From Caulobacteraceae bacterium (GTDB lineage Bacteria; Pseudomonadota; Alphaproteobacteria; Caulobacterales; Caulobacteraceae): 36,573 nucleotides of DNA. Made by a program: the position numbers and the translations under genes. The notes under the pieces are model-generated. The model was given only the letters and a program-made list of their open reading frames with translations. It was not told where the DNA came from and did not search any database. Each line of letters starts with the position of its first letter. The first letter of the stretch is position 1. The stretch spans positions 1-36,573 of the forward strand of contig JAIERG010000208.1 in the NCBI GenBank assembly GCA_019747095.1. Direction: 5' to 3'. This document shows positions 1-8,387 of the stretch, piece by piece.

Positions 1-932
1 GGCTCCGGTTCGACGGGAGCGGGAATCGGATCCCCGGCCAGGATCAGGGCGTCAACCACCCCGTCTGCGTTGACCAGCGGCAGAAGACGCCACGCGAAGC
101 CGTGCGGCCCTCCGAGCGTCGAACGGATGGCGTCGGCACCTTCGGCCCCCACGGCGGCGGCCCGCAGCGTCTGGCGGCCTTCGACGCGTTCGTCTTCCGC
201 CAGGAAGTGGTCAGCGAAATCACCTCCGACGACATCGGGGCTGCGCCCGAAGTGGGCCAGAGCGGCTCGATTGGCCTCCTTGATCACGCCATTGGCCGCG
301 ACGACGACCAGTGCGCTCGAGGCGGCCTCGAACACGCGCCGCGTCGTCTCATTGGGATCCGGCGGGGCCGCCGGAGGATCGAACGAGATGAGCTCGGGCG
401 TTGTCAGGCCTTCCGTCTCCACAATGGCAGCGGTCGAGCCGATGACTTGTCCGTGAGCGTCTTCGACAGGCATGGCCGTGACCGATACCAGCATCTTTCG
501 ACGCGTCGTCGGGTTGGCGAGGATGTGCTGGAAACCCTTGACCGTCTGGCCGCGCAGAGCCCGCGCGCTCGGCAGAAGATCGGGCGGTACGGGCCGACCG
601 TCGGGATAGGTGATGCCCCAGGTGGCCGAGTGGAATCGCAACCCGATCAGTTCATTGTCCTTGCGGCCCAGCAACTGGTGCGCCGCGCGATTCGCGAAGA
701 TGAACTTTCCGCCTCGATCGGTCTGGACGAGAGCAACCGGGATGGCGTTCAACGTCTCATAGAGGCGGGTCTCAGCGTCTTGCCGGGCCCGGGCAACGGC
801 TGACAGTTCGTCGGCCGTGGAAACGTGCCGGACCCGGTTCGTCCAGGCGAAGATCAGAGCCAGGATGGCGACGACGGTGGTGACGGCGGCCGTGAGCCCC
901 AGAACCAGAACCCAGTTGACCTCGCCTTCCAT
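1..932 (-). CDS. PAS-domain sensor protein, N-terminal part (runs off left edge)
   Basis: An open frame on the minus strand starts with ATG at 932-930 and stays open to the window edge, giving about 310 residues without a stop. Residues about 6-29 form one hydrophobic helix (VLVLGLTAAVTTVVAILALI), followed by a charged, probably helical linker. Then come two PAS-like units: one around residues 55-170, with the stretch LNAIPVALVQTDRGG and FANRAAHQLLGR, and a second around 200-300, with ALVVVAANGVIKEANRAAL. This is the layout of a membrane-anchored sensor histidine kinase or a diguanylate cyclase/phosphodiesterase. The output domain lies outside the window, so the type of signalling output cannot be decided. 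An arrangement like CckA or DivL is conceivable in Caulobacterales but nothing visible proves it. Confidence 0.8.
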   Translation of the reverse strand, partial: MEGEVNWVLVLGLTAAVTTVVAILALIFAWTNRVRHVSTADELSAVARARQDAETRLYETLNAIPVALVQTDRGGKFIFANRAAHQLLGRKDNELIGLRFHSATWGITYPDGRPVPPDLLPSARALRGQTVKGFQHILANPTTRRKMLVSVTAMPVEDAHGQVIGSTAAIVETEGLTTPELISFDPPAAPPDPNETTRRVFEAASSALVVVAANGVIKEANRAALAHFGRSPDVVGGDFADHFLAEDERVEGRQTLRAAAVGAEGADAIRSTLGGPHGFAWRLLPLVNADGVVDALILAGDPIPAPVEPE

Positions 933-1097
933 GAACATCGAACAGCACTCATCCCGAAATGGCGCCATGACACCGGCACTGGGCGACGGCCCAGCAAGGG
1001 CGATGCCGAAACCGGCGCCAGACGCCGGTTAGAGGGGTGGCTTGCGCCGGTCCAGTGACAATCGCGAAAGCCTGTTCGCTACAGGCTGTGAGCCGTG

Positions 1098-1126
1098 AAA
1101 AAGGGCCGGACGTCGCCGTCCGGCCC
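1098..1126 (-). terminator. Rho-independent terminator of the TonB-dependent receptor gene
   Basis: A perfect 10-bp stem (GGGCCGGACG / CGTCCGGCCC) encloses a 4-nt loop. On the minus strand it is followed by five T (plus-strand AAAAA at 1098-1102). It lies 25 bases past the receptor stop codon. Confidence 0.9.
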
Positions 1127-1151
1127 CTCGTCTCACACAGGCTTGTCCGAC

Positions 1152-3875
1152 CTAGAAGCTGAATCGGATACCGGCATCGAAGCGGCGACCGAACCGTTCC
1201 CACTCGATCGTGTACTGGCTCTCGCGCGAGTAACGACGGCCCGGATTGTCCAGCAGGTTCGAGCCATCGACATAGACTTCAAGGTTGTCCGTGACGGCAT
1301 AACGGATCGAAGCGTCCAGTTCGTCATCGGCCGCCCAGTAGGTGTTTCCACCGTCGGACGCGGGGCCATAGCCATCGAGCCAGGCGGTGCGCTTGCGGTA
1401 GTTCAGGCGCGCGGACAGGCCGTACTTTTCGTAGTAGCCCGCCAGATTGTAGACCACGTCCGACGTGCCCGGCAGGGTCACGCGGGTGCCGCCCGGCGTC
1501 GTGGCCTGGGACTCATTGGCCGTCACGTTCACATTGATGCCGAAGCCCCCCATCCATTCCGGCAGATCCAGCTGCTCGACGTACGGATCGAGCTGGAGCT
1601 GAAGGGCACCCTCAAAGCCCCAGATATAGCCGTGGCCACCGTTGACGAGGGTCGACAGCCGATACTGGGAACGGTCCACACCGGCCGTGTTCAGGACGGT
1701 GGAGCTAAACACGCGGCTGTCGCTGAACAGAACGTCCTCGACGCGCTTGTAGAACAGGCCAGCCGAGAAGAAGCCCTGCGGCTGGATGTACCATTCATAG
1801 TAGGCGTCCACACCGTAGGCACGTTCGGGCTGGGCGTCGGGGTTGCCGCCGGAGATGGTCTGGTTGGCGTCGTTGAAGGTGAAGTTCGGACGCAGCTGGT
1901 CGTAGTCGGGACGGGCGGCACCGGTCGAGAACGACAGTCGCAGCTTGCGATCCTCATCGATGTCGTAGTTCACGTGGACGCTCGGGTAGACGATCGTCTG
2001 CTCGGCCTCTGTCGTGATCAGCGTGCTGACGCCGGCAAGCGGGACAAAGGCCTGCCCCGTGTTGGTGATCCGCTCGACCCGGGCACCGGCCAGGACCGAA
2101 CCCCAGTCGTAGGCGAGGCGGACCGCGCCGTATCCGGCCCAGATCTCTTCCTCGACGTTGTAGAAGTTGCCAACAACCCGGTTGTAGGTGTTGAGCGCCG
2201 CCGCACGGGCGACCTGCGCGCGCATGGCTTCCAGGTCGAAGTAGCGGAAGGTGTAGCCCATCCGGATGTCTCCGGCGAAGGGCTGGTTCAGGGAAACCGG
2301 CGCGAAGGTGGTCGATACCCCGGCGGCTGCGAACTGGGCCGCCGAGTTCAGGACCATCTGGAACTCGTTGGACTCCTTGGTCCGCACGTCGTACTGGCCG
2401 CCGAAGGTGACGCGGGCATCGGCCCCCATCAGCGAGAGCTCGCGGGTCAGGTCGAAGCGGGCGGTATAGGCCTCAGTCTCGTCCAGGGCGTCCAGCGACG
2501 TCAGCTGGGTCAGGTTGCGCTGGAAGCCGTCGATGTCGGTGACCCGCGCGCCGCGGCTGTAGGTCGTCGCCGCGCCCGTGCCGGTCGTGACGGTGTTGTA
2601 CAGCTCGATGTTGTGCAGATCGACGTCATTGAAGGCATAGAAGATCGTCGGACGCAGGTTGCGGGTCGACGGGCTCTCGTAGCGGGCCTCACCGACCACC
2701 GAACGGTCATCGCGCGAGCGGGTGAAGTTCAGGCGCCAGTCCAGATCCCACTCACCGAGCGCGTGTTCGCCGCCCAGGGTGTTGGTGAAGATCGACTGTT
2801 CGAACGCGCGAAGGGTGGCGCGCTGGTTGATGTCGATGCCGTAGACCGTTCCGACCAGTGAGGTGTTGCCCACGCAGACATCGGCATAGGCCGTGTTGGT
2901 CACTACGCCCGTCGTGGCGATGGTGCAGGGCGCGGCGGCCGAGCGGGGCGGGTTGGACGGGTCATTCTGACGGTCGTCCATGTCGAAGATATAGTTGTCG
3001 CGAGCCTCGTCGTCCGTGAAGGTCGTGAAGATGGACTCGAAGAAGACGCGGTGACCCTCGGTCGGACGCCAGTCCAGACGACCGGAGTAGGAGTAGTTTG
3101 TGCGCGTCAGGCGATACAGCTTGTTCTCGGTCTCGCGCGCCCACAGGCGGTTTCCGCCAACACCGGCACCGTCGGGCTGGACGTCCTGGGACACCAGCTC
3201 CCAGTCGATCTCGTAGTTGTCGGTGACCATGTTGCGTTCGAAGTAGCTGCCCGAAGCCAGCAGACCGATCTCACCGAAGCCGGTGTCGAACCGGTCGGAG
3301 ACGACCAGCTGCCCCTCGTACATGTCGCGGTCGCCGAGCTCGGCGCGGCCCGCGCCCAGCTTTCCGGCGATGTTCAGGCCCGAATAGTCGAAGGCCGAGC
3401 GGGTGATGATGTTGATGTTGCCCGAGATGGTCTCGCCGGTCAGGTCCGGGGTGACCGCCTTGTTGACCACGATCTGAGAGGCAATCGCCGAGGGCAGGGA
3501 GTCATAGCGGGTGTCTCGGCCCTCCGGGCTGACAATGCCGATGCCGTTGATCGACAGCGTGGTCCAGTAGTTCGGCGCGCCGCGAAGCGAGACGTAGCGA
3601 GCCTGGCCCTGGTCGCTTTCGACGGCTGCGCCCGGCACGCGCGCGACCGCCTGGGCGATGTTCTGGTCCGGCAGGCGGCCCACGGAGTCGGCGGCGACGA
3701 CGCTGACCAGATTGTCGGAGTTGCGCTGAACCTGCAGGGCTGCGGCTTCCGATTCAGCGATCGGTCGACGACCCGTGACGACGATCTCGTCGACCTGTGT
3801 CGCTTCCTGGGCTTGCACGGGTTGGACGAAGAGCAGTGGAGCGGCGGCGGCCCCGACCAGAAGAGCGAGTTTCAT
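1152..3875 (-). CDS. TonB-dependent outer-membrane receptor, probable phytate/phosphate-ester transporter
   Basis: A TonB-dependent receptor of about 907 residues. It has a Sec signal peptide ending near QPVQAQ, a TonB box (DEIVVTG), a plug domain (about residues 45-165, with SLRGAPNYWTTLSINGIGI and the NIITRSAF end of the plug), and a long beta-barrel ending in Phe (RFDAGIRFSF), the usual outer-membrane insertion signal. An ATG nine bases further upstream (3884) is also in frame. I prefer 3875, because GGGGA sits at normal spacing before it and overlaps the upstream ATG. It is transcribed divergently from a beta-propeller phytase. This receptor-phytase pairing is known from many Gram-negative bacteria, which suggests uptake of phytate or its breakdown products. 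The substrate is inferred from this neighbour only. A terminator follows at 1098-1126. Confidence 0.92.
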   Translation of the reverse strand: MKLALLVGAAAAPLLFVQPVQAQEATQVDEIVVTGRRPIAESEAAALQVQRNSDNLVSVVAADSVGRLPDQNIAQAVARVPGAAVESDQGQARYVSLRGAPNYWTTLSINGIGIVSPEGRDTRYDSLPSAIASQIVVNKAVTPDLTGETISGNINIITRSAFDYSGLNIAGKLGAGRAELGDRDMYEGQLVVSDRFDTGFGEIGLLASGSYFERNMVTDNYEIDWELVSQDVQPDGAGVGGNRLWARETENKLYRLTRTNYSYSGRLDWRPTEGHRVFFESIFTTFTDDEARDNYIFDMDDRQNDPSNPPRSAAAPCTIATTGVVTNTAYADVCVGNTSLVGTVYGIDINQRATLRAFEQSIFTNTLGGEHALGEWDLDWRLNFTRSRDDRSVVGEARYESPSTRNLRPTIFYAFNDVDLHNIELYNTVTTGTGAATTYSRGARVTDIDGFQRNLTQLTSLDALDETEAYTARFDLTRELSLMGADARVTFGGQYDVRTKESNEFQMVLNSAAQFAAAGVSTTFAPVSLNQPFAGDIRMGYTFRYFDLEAMRAQVARAAALNTYNRVVGNFYNVEEEIWAGYGAVRLAYDWGSVLAGARVERITNTGQAFVPLAGVSTLITTEAEQTIVYPSVHVNYDIDEDRKLRLSFSTGAARPDYDQLRPNFTFNDANQTISGGNPDAQPERAYGVDAYYEWYIQPQGFFSAGLFYKRVEDVLFSDSRVFSSTVLNTAGVDRSQYRLSTLVNGGHGYIWGFEGALQLQLDPYVEQLDLPEWMGGFGINVNVTANESQATTPGGTRVTLPGTSDVVYNLAGYYEKYGLSARLNYRKRTAWLDGYGPASDGGNTYWAADDELDASIRYAVTDNLEVYVDGSNLLDNPGRRYSRESQYTIEWERFGRRFDAGIRFSF

Positions 3876-4116
3876 TTTTGGCATCCCCGATGGCCCGGTC
3901 GACCCCCCGGCCGCCGGTTCTGGACGCTGCTGCTACGCTTCAGTGACGACGCCACCGCGACGTGTTCGTGACCGAGGAGCAGAGGTTCCGGAACAGAGAT
4001 ATGACGATTGCTCCGTAAGCGTTGCTATTCGTCGCGCGGCACCAGAGCGACCGGGATTGACCGCGTGTTCAAGCCGTGGTGAGGGCGCCCTGGAACGGGT
4101 TCAATGGGGTGCGGCG

Positions 4117-5214
4117 ATGACCATGCGGGGGCTTTTCATCACGGCGGTGTCGACGCTCGCGCTGGCCGCCTGCGCCACGACCGAGGTCGACTACCAGGGT
4201 GAGGGCGAAGGCTTCGTCGGCCCGGGTGTCCGGGTTCAGGCCACGCTGGAGACGCCGTCGGTGGGAACCGGCGGGGGCGAGGACGCGGCCGATGATCCGG
4301 CGATCTGGATGTTCGAGGCGCCGGTGACGGTGGGCACTACAGCCACCGCCGGCTTCGTCGTCGGCACCGACAAGAAGGCCGGGCTCTACGTCTATGGTCT
4401 CGACGGGTCGGTGCTTCAGTTCATGCCCGAGGGCCTGCTCAACAATGTCGATGCGGTGGACGGCCTCAGCATCGGTGGACGCCCCCAACTGGTCCTCGGG
4501 GCCAGCGACCGGACGCCGGGCCGTACTGGCGTGTCGCTCTACCGCTTCGACCCGGTGGCCGGCCCGGGCAATGGTGTGGTGGCCTGGGGCACGATCGCGA
4601 CGGACGTGGTGGAGCCCTACGGCTTCTGTTTCGCGCGGCGGGGCACCGAGGTGCATGCCATCCTGGTGGGCCACGAAGGCGAGGTGCGTCAGTGGGTATT
4701 GACGGTCGCTCCGGATGGCAGTCCCGCCGCCCAAGAGGTCCGGCGCTTCGACATCGGGACGATCTCTGAAGGGTGCGTCGCCGACGAGGCGACCAATGCC
4801 CTCTATCTCGGCGAAGAGAATGTCGGCGTCTGGCGCTACGGCCTGGATCCAGCTTCCGGCGACGCGCGCACTTTGGTCCAGGGCATTGAGCGCGATGTCC
4901 TGGTCGCTGACGCCGAGGGGTTGACGATCATCGCCGACGGCCCGGCGCGCTACATGATCGGCTCCAGCCAGGGCGACTCGGCCTTCCCCGTCTGGCGGGT
5001 CGACGGTTCGGTTCCGGTCTACATCGGCCGTTTCGTGGTCGAGGCTGGAGTTGTGGACGCCGTGACGGGCACCGATGGCCTGGCCGCCCTGGGCGGCGAA
5101 GTTGGCCCGTTTCCCGAAGGGCTTATCGTCGTGCAGGACGACGTCAACGACGTCGGCACCCAGAACTTCAAGTACATCGACTGGCGCGATGTGAAGGCGG
5201 CGCTGGGGCTCTGA
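4117..5214 (+). CDS. Beta-propeller phytase (3-phytase) lipoprotein
   Basis: A 365-residue protein of the beta-propeller phytase family, which hydrolyses phytate stepwise to release phosphate in a calcium-dependent way. The N-terminus carries a lipoprotein signal with lipobox LAAC (Cys19). Family motifs seen in order are DDPAIW (about residue 64), DKKAGLYVYGLDG, NNVDAVDG, EPYGFC, NALYLGEENVGVWRY, ADAEGLTI and SSQGDSAFPVWR. These form the propeller blades and the acidic calcium/phosphate site. The start chosen has GGGG about eight bases upstream and begins a clean signal peptide. The reading frame stays open further upstream but that part does not look like protein. About 240 bases separate it from the divergent receptor, enough for two promoters. 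I found no convincing Pho box there. A strong terminator follows. Confidence 0.92.
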   Translation: MTMRGLFITAVSTLALAACATTEVDYQGEGEGFVGPGVRVQATLETPSVGTGGGEDAADDPAIWMFEAPVTVGTTATAGFVVGTDKKAGLYVYGLDGSVLQFMPEGLLNNVDAVDGLSIGGRPQLVLGASDRTPGRTGVSLYRFDPVAGPGNGVVAWGTIATDVVEPYGFCFARRGTEVHAILVGHEGEVRQWVLTVAPDGSPAAQEVRRFDIGTISEGCVADEATNALYLGEENVGVWRYGLDPASGDARTLVQGIERDVLVADAEGLTIIADGPARYMIGSSQGDSAFPVWRVDGSVPVYIGRFVVEAGVVDAVTGTDGLAALGGEVGPFPEGLIVVQDDVNDVGTQNFKYIDWRDVKAALGL

Positions 5215-5240
5215 GCGGCAACCCAGACCGGAAAACAGAA

Positions 5241-5267
5241 AAGCCCGGCGTCGCCGCCGGGCTTTTT
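5241..5267 (+). terminator. Rho-independent terminator of the phytase gene
   Basis: A perfect 10-bp stem AAGCCCGGCG / CGCCGGGCTT with a TCGC loop, running into a T tract. It begins 27 bases after the phytase stop codon. With the A tract on the 5' side it could also stop transcription of the tRNA gene coming from the other side. Confidence 0.92.
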
Positions 5268-5279
5268 CATGTCTCTGAC

Positions 5280-5354
5280 TGGAGCGGGCGAGGCGATTCG
5301 AACGCCCGACCCTCACCTTGGCAAGGTGATGCTCTACCCCTGAGCTACGCCCGC
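5280..5354 (-). tRNA. tRNA-Gly (anticodon GCC)
   Basis: The reverse complement folds as a complete cloverleaf. The acceptor stem is GCGGGCG / CGCCCGC, the D arm is GTAGCTCAGGGGTAGAGC, the anticodon arm ACCTTGCCAAGGT has GCC in the loop, and the T arm contains GTTCGAATC. The 3' end TCCA is encoded in the DNA. The gene is 75 nt with CCA. It lies downstream of the M16 peptidase gene on the same strand, with a 12-bp inverted repeat just upstream of it. Confidence 0.97.
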
Positions 5355-5385
5355 GTCTCAGTCGAGAGCGGGGCCTATAGCGGAG

Positions 5386-5425
5386 GGCGGGAGACGCTCG
5401 CAAGTCGAAAAATGCGTCTCCCGCC
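5386..5425. repeat. Perfect 12-bp inverted repeat between the M16 peptidase and tRNA-Gly genes
   Basis: GGCGGGAGACGC at 5386-5397 pairs exactly with GCGTCTCCCGCC at 5414-5425 around a 16-base loop. It lies 18 bases after the peptidase stop and 31 bases before the tRNA 5' end (both genes are on the minus strand). No T tract follows on the minus strand, so it is not a textbook terminator. It may still end the peptidase transcript or act on tRNA transcription. Confidence 0.85.
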
Positions 5426-5442
5426 GATTCCGCTGTCCGGCC

Positions 5443-8292
5443 CTACTGGAGTGCGGCCCGGTCGAGGTTCAGGCTGGTCAGCGGGATGACCTCCACCTGG
5501 GGGTACTGCGCCCGGATCGCGTCGATGAACTGGGCGGCATCGCCCACGATCACAAGGCTGGCCCGGTCGACCGGCAGGTGTTCGGCGAACGCCGACTGCA
5601 CATCAGCCGCGCTGATCGCCTCGACGTTGCCGACATAGGCCGCCAGATCGCTCATCGGCAGGTCGTAGAGGGCGAGGTTGGCCACCAGCGTCCCCAGGCC
5701 GTCGACCGTCTCGAGCGAGCTGCCGAAGGCCCCGGTCAGGATGGCGCGACGCGTGGTCATCTCCTGCTCGGTCGGCTGGGTGGTCGACAGCCGCTCGATC
5801 TCGGCCAGGATCAGGCCCGCGACCTCGGCGGCCGCGTCGTTGCGGGTCTGGGCGCTGGCGGTGAACAGGCCCTCGTCGGCGCGTACGCCCAGCGAAGACC
5901 GGGTGCCGTAGCTGAGGCCGCGCTTGATCCGGATCTCCTGGTTCAGCCGCGAGGTGAAGCTGCCGCCCAGCAGGGTGTTGCCGAGCGTCAGCGGGAAGTA
6001 GTCGGCGTCGGTGCGCGACACGCCCCGCAGAGCGACCGTCACGGCCGCCTGACCGGCACCGGGCTGGTCGATGACGACGACGCGGGGCGGCAGCGCCGGG
6101 CCGGACGGATCGACGGCAGCGCCCACGGCCGAGGGGCTGGTCCAGTCACCAAAGGCGGCCTCGGCTAGCCTGCGTGCCTCCGCCTCGTCGATGGCCCCGG
6201 AGAAGACAAGCGTGGCGTCGATCGGGCGGTAACGCTGGCGATGGAAGTTGGCGACGTCGTCCCGGGTCAGGGCGGGCAGGCTGGTCAGGGTGCCGCCGCC
6301 GGGTGCGCCATAGGGGGCTTCGCCATAGATGACGCGACCGGCGGCCTGGGCCGCGACCGGGCCAGGCGTGGACAGGGCGACCCGCAGGCCGTCCAGCGCC
6401 TGATCGCGCTGACGCTCCAGCTCTTCTTCCGCGAAGGTCGGATTGCGGACCAGATCGGCCATCAGCTCGACCGCGCGCGGGAAGACGTCGGCCGGGGCGT
6501 TGGCATAGACGTTGGCGAAGTCGGAGCCTGCGCCCGCGCCGATCGAAGCGCCAAGCTGCTCGATCTCGGTCGCGATCTGGGGCGCGGTGCGTGTCGTCGT
6601 GCCCTGGGTCAGCAGGGCGGCGGTCATGTTCGCCAGCCCGGCTTTGCCCGGCGCCTCATGGGCCGCGCCCGCGTCGAAGTTCAGGCGGGCGGAGACCAGC
6701 GGCAAGCCTTCCTTCTCGACCACCAGCACCCGAAGGCCGTTTTCGAGGCGGAAGTCCGCGACCGGCGGCGTGGCGGGGGAGACCGGCGCGGTCGGTTCGG
6801 GAAGGGGCGTCCGCTCCGCTTCCGGCAGCAGGGTGAAGACCTGACCGACGGGCGCGAGGTCGGCGACGGTCACCGGGGCGGTGACGTCTGTGTTCTGGGG
6901 GGTCGGCGGGTTCTGCTCGTCCGCGTTCAGGTAGCGGATGGTGATGGTCCGGTCGTCGGTCAGATAGCGCCGCGCGACGCGCTGGATGTCCTCGGCCGTG
7001 ACGGCCTGGATCTCGGCGATCTCGCGGTCGGCGACCGAAGCGTCATTGGTGTTGATGAGCACGAAGCCGAGGGTCTGGGTCCGGTCCTCGATGGTCTCGC
7101 GGCCGCGAAGCGCGTCCGCCACCAGCTCGTTCTTGGCCTCGGCCAGTTCGGCGGCGGTGACGGGCTCATCGCGGAAGCGGGCGATCTCTGCGCGGATCGC
7201 GGCGATGCCGGTCTCGGGCGTCTCGCCGCCGGCCATGATGGCGTAGGCCGACAGGGCACCCGCTTGCTGGGAGAAATCCGGGCTCGACGACGCCTGGGCC
7301 GCGATCTGCTGCTCATAGACGAGCGAGCGATACATCCGAGAGCTCTCGCCGGTCGAGAGGATGCCGTCGAGCACCGTCAGGGCGACACGGTCCGGATGGG
7401 AATAGGGCACGGTCGGCCAGGCCAGCACCACGGCGGGTAGCGGCACGTTCGGCGCATAGAAGGTCGCCTCGCGCGGGCCGGTCGGCTCGGGCTCGCGGAC
7501 GTTGTTCTCGGGCAGGGGCCGGTCGGGGTTGGGGATCGGGGCCAGATACTGGTCGATCCAGCCGTCCAGCTGGGCCTGATCGAAGTTGCCGGCGACCATC
7601 AGGATGGCGTTGTCGGGCCGGTAGTAGGTGGCGTGGAACCGCAGCACGTCCTCCAGCGTCGCGGCGTCCAGATCCTCGATCGAGCCGATGGTGGTGCGGC
7701 GATAGGGGTGCTCCTGATAGATGGTCGCCGGCATGAAGACGCTGAACAGGCGGCCATAGGGCTGGGCCAGCACGCCCTGCCGGTACTCCTCCTTGACGAC
7801 GTCGCGCTCGCTCTCGAACACGGCCTCGTTGACGACCAGCGAGGACAGGCGGCTGGCCTCGGCGAAGATCAGGCGTTCGAGGTGGTTGGCGGGAACGGTC
7901 TGGAAGTAGCCGGTGACGTCATCCGAGGTGAAGGCGTTGTTGTTGCCGCCCACGTCCTCGGTCAGGCGGTCGAAAGTCTCGTCGGGGAAGTCCTTGGTCG
8001 CCTTGAACATCAGGTGTTCGAACAGGTGGGCGAAGCCGGAGCGGCCCTCCGGATCGTCCTTGGAGCCGACGCGGTACCAGACCTGGATGGTGACGTTGGA
8101 GGTCGTCGTGTCGCGCGACGTGTAGACGTCCATGCCGTTGGGCAGGGTGCGCTTGACGAAGCCCAGCGGCGGCACGGCGATCGAGGCGGACGCCTCCTGC
8201 GCCACGGCGACGGCGGGCACGGCGAGGGCGGGAGCCCCAAGCGCGGTGATCAGGGCAAGCGCGGCGACAGCCGACTTCAGGCGCGACTTCAT
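5443..8292 (-). CDS. Periplasmic M16 (pitrilysin-type) zinc metallopeptidase, two-domain
   Basis: A 949-residue M16 family peptidase with a Sec signal peptide (about residues 1-32, ending near VAVAQ). The N-terminal M16 domain has the inverted zinc motif HLFEH (residues 89-93) and the downstream Glu ligand in DVVKEEYRQG (about 168). The second half (from about residue 490, after a Pro-rich linker) repeats the M16 fold (FRLENGLRVLVVEKEGLPLV) but lacks HxxEH, as expected for the inactive half of a two-domain clamshell enzyme. It probably degrades peptides in the periplasm. The gene is preceded by 95 bases after the aldolase gene and followed by tRNA-Gly. Length and architecture are normal for the family, and the substrate is unknown. 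Confidence 0.93.
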   Translation of the reverse strand: MKSRLKSAVAALALITALGAPALAVPAVAVAQEASASIAVPPLGFVKRTLPNGMDVYTSRDTTTSNVTIQVWYRVGSKDDPEGRSGFAHLFEHLMFKATKDFPDETFDRLTEDVGGNNNAFTSDDVTGYFQTVPANHLERLIFAEASRLSSLVVNEAVFESERDVVKEEYRQGVLAQPYGRLFSVFMPATIYQEHPYRRTTIGSIEDLDAATLEDVLRFHATYYRPDNAILMVAGNFDQAQLDGWIDQYLAPIPNPDRPLPENNVREPEPTGPREATFYAPNVPLPAVVLAWPTVPYSHPDRVALTVLDGILSTGESSRMYRSLVYEQQIAAQASSSPDFSQQAGALSAYAIMAGGETPETGIAAIRAEIARFRDEPVTAAELAEAKNELVADALRGRETIEDRTQTLGFVLINTNDASVADREIAEIQAVTAEDIQRVARRYLTDDRTITIRYLNADEQNPPTPQNTDVTAPVTVADLAPVGQVFTLLPEAERTPLPEPTAPVSPATPPVADFRLENGLRVLVVEKEGLPLVSARLNFDAGAAHEAPGKAGLANMTAALLTQGTTTRTAPQIATEIEQLGASIGAGAGSDFANVYANAPADVFPRAVELMADLVRNPTFAEEELERQRDQALDGLRVALSTPGPVAAQAAGRVIYGEAPYGAPGGGTLTSLPALTRDDVANFHRQRYRPIDATLVFSGAIDEAEARRLAEAAFGDWTSPSAVGAAVDPSGPALPPRVVVIDQPGAGQAAVTVALRGVSRTDADYFPLTLGNTLLGGSFTSRLNQEIRIKRGLSYGTRSSLGVRADEGLFTASAQTRNDAAAEVAGLILAEIERLSTTQPTEQEMTTRRAILTGAFGSSLETVDGLGTLVANLALYDLPMSDLAAYVGNVEAISAADVQSAFAEHLPVDRASLVIVGDAAQFIDAIRAQYPQVEVIPLTSLNLDRAALQ

Positions 8293-8387
8293 GGGTCCAG
8301 CGGGCTCCAGAGAACAGAGACGGGGACCGTATCGGGCGCGCGCACAGGGCGCACGTTACAGGGCGGTAAGGTTGGCGCTTCCGGAGG

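Noticed and set aside
1095-2861. A 588-codon plus-strand frame inside the TonB receptor gene
   Set aside because: It is antisense to a clear receptor gene in GC-rich DNA. Its composition (Val, Gly, Arg and Asp-rich without domains) is typical of a shadow frame.
3876-4116. Possible Pho box between the receptor and phytase genes
   Set aside because: Several GTGAC-like words occur but not with the spacing or match of two CTGTCA-type half-sites.
4069-5403. A 444-codon minus-strand frame over the phytase and tRNA
   Set aside because: It overlaps the phytase gene, the terminator and the tRNA gene, and shows no domain.
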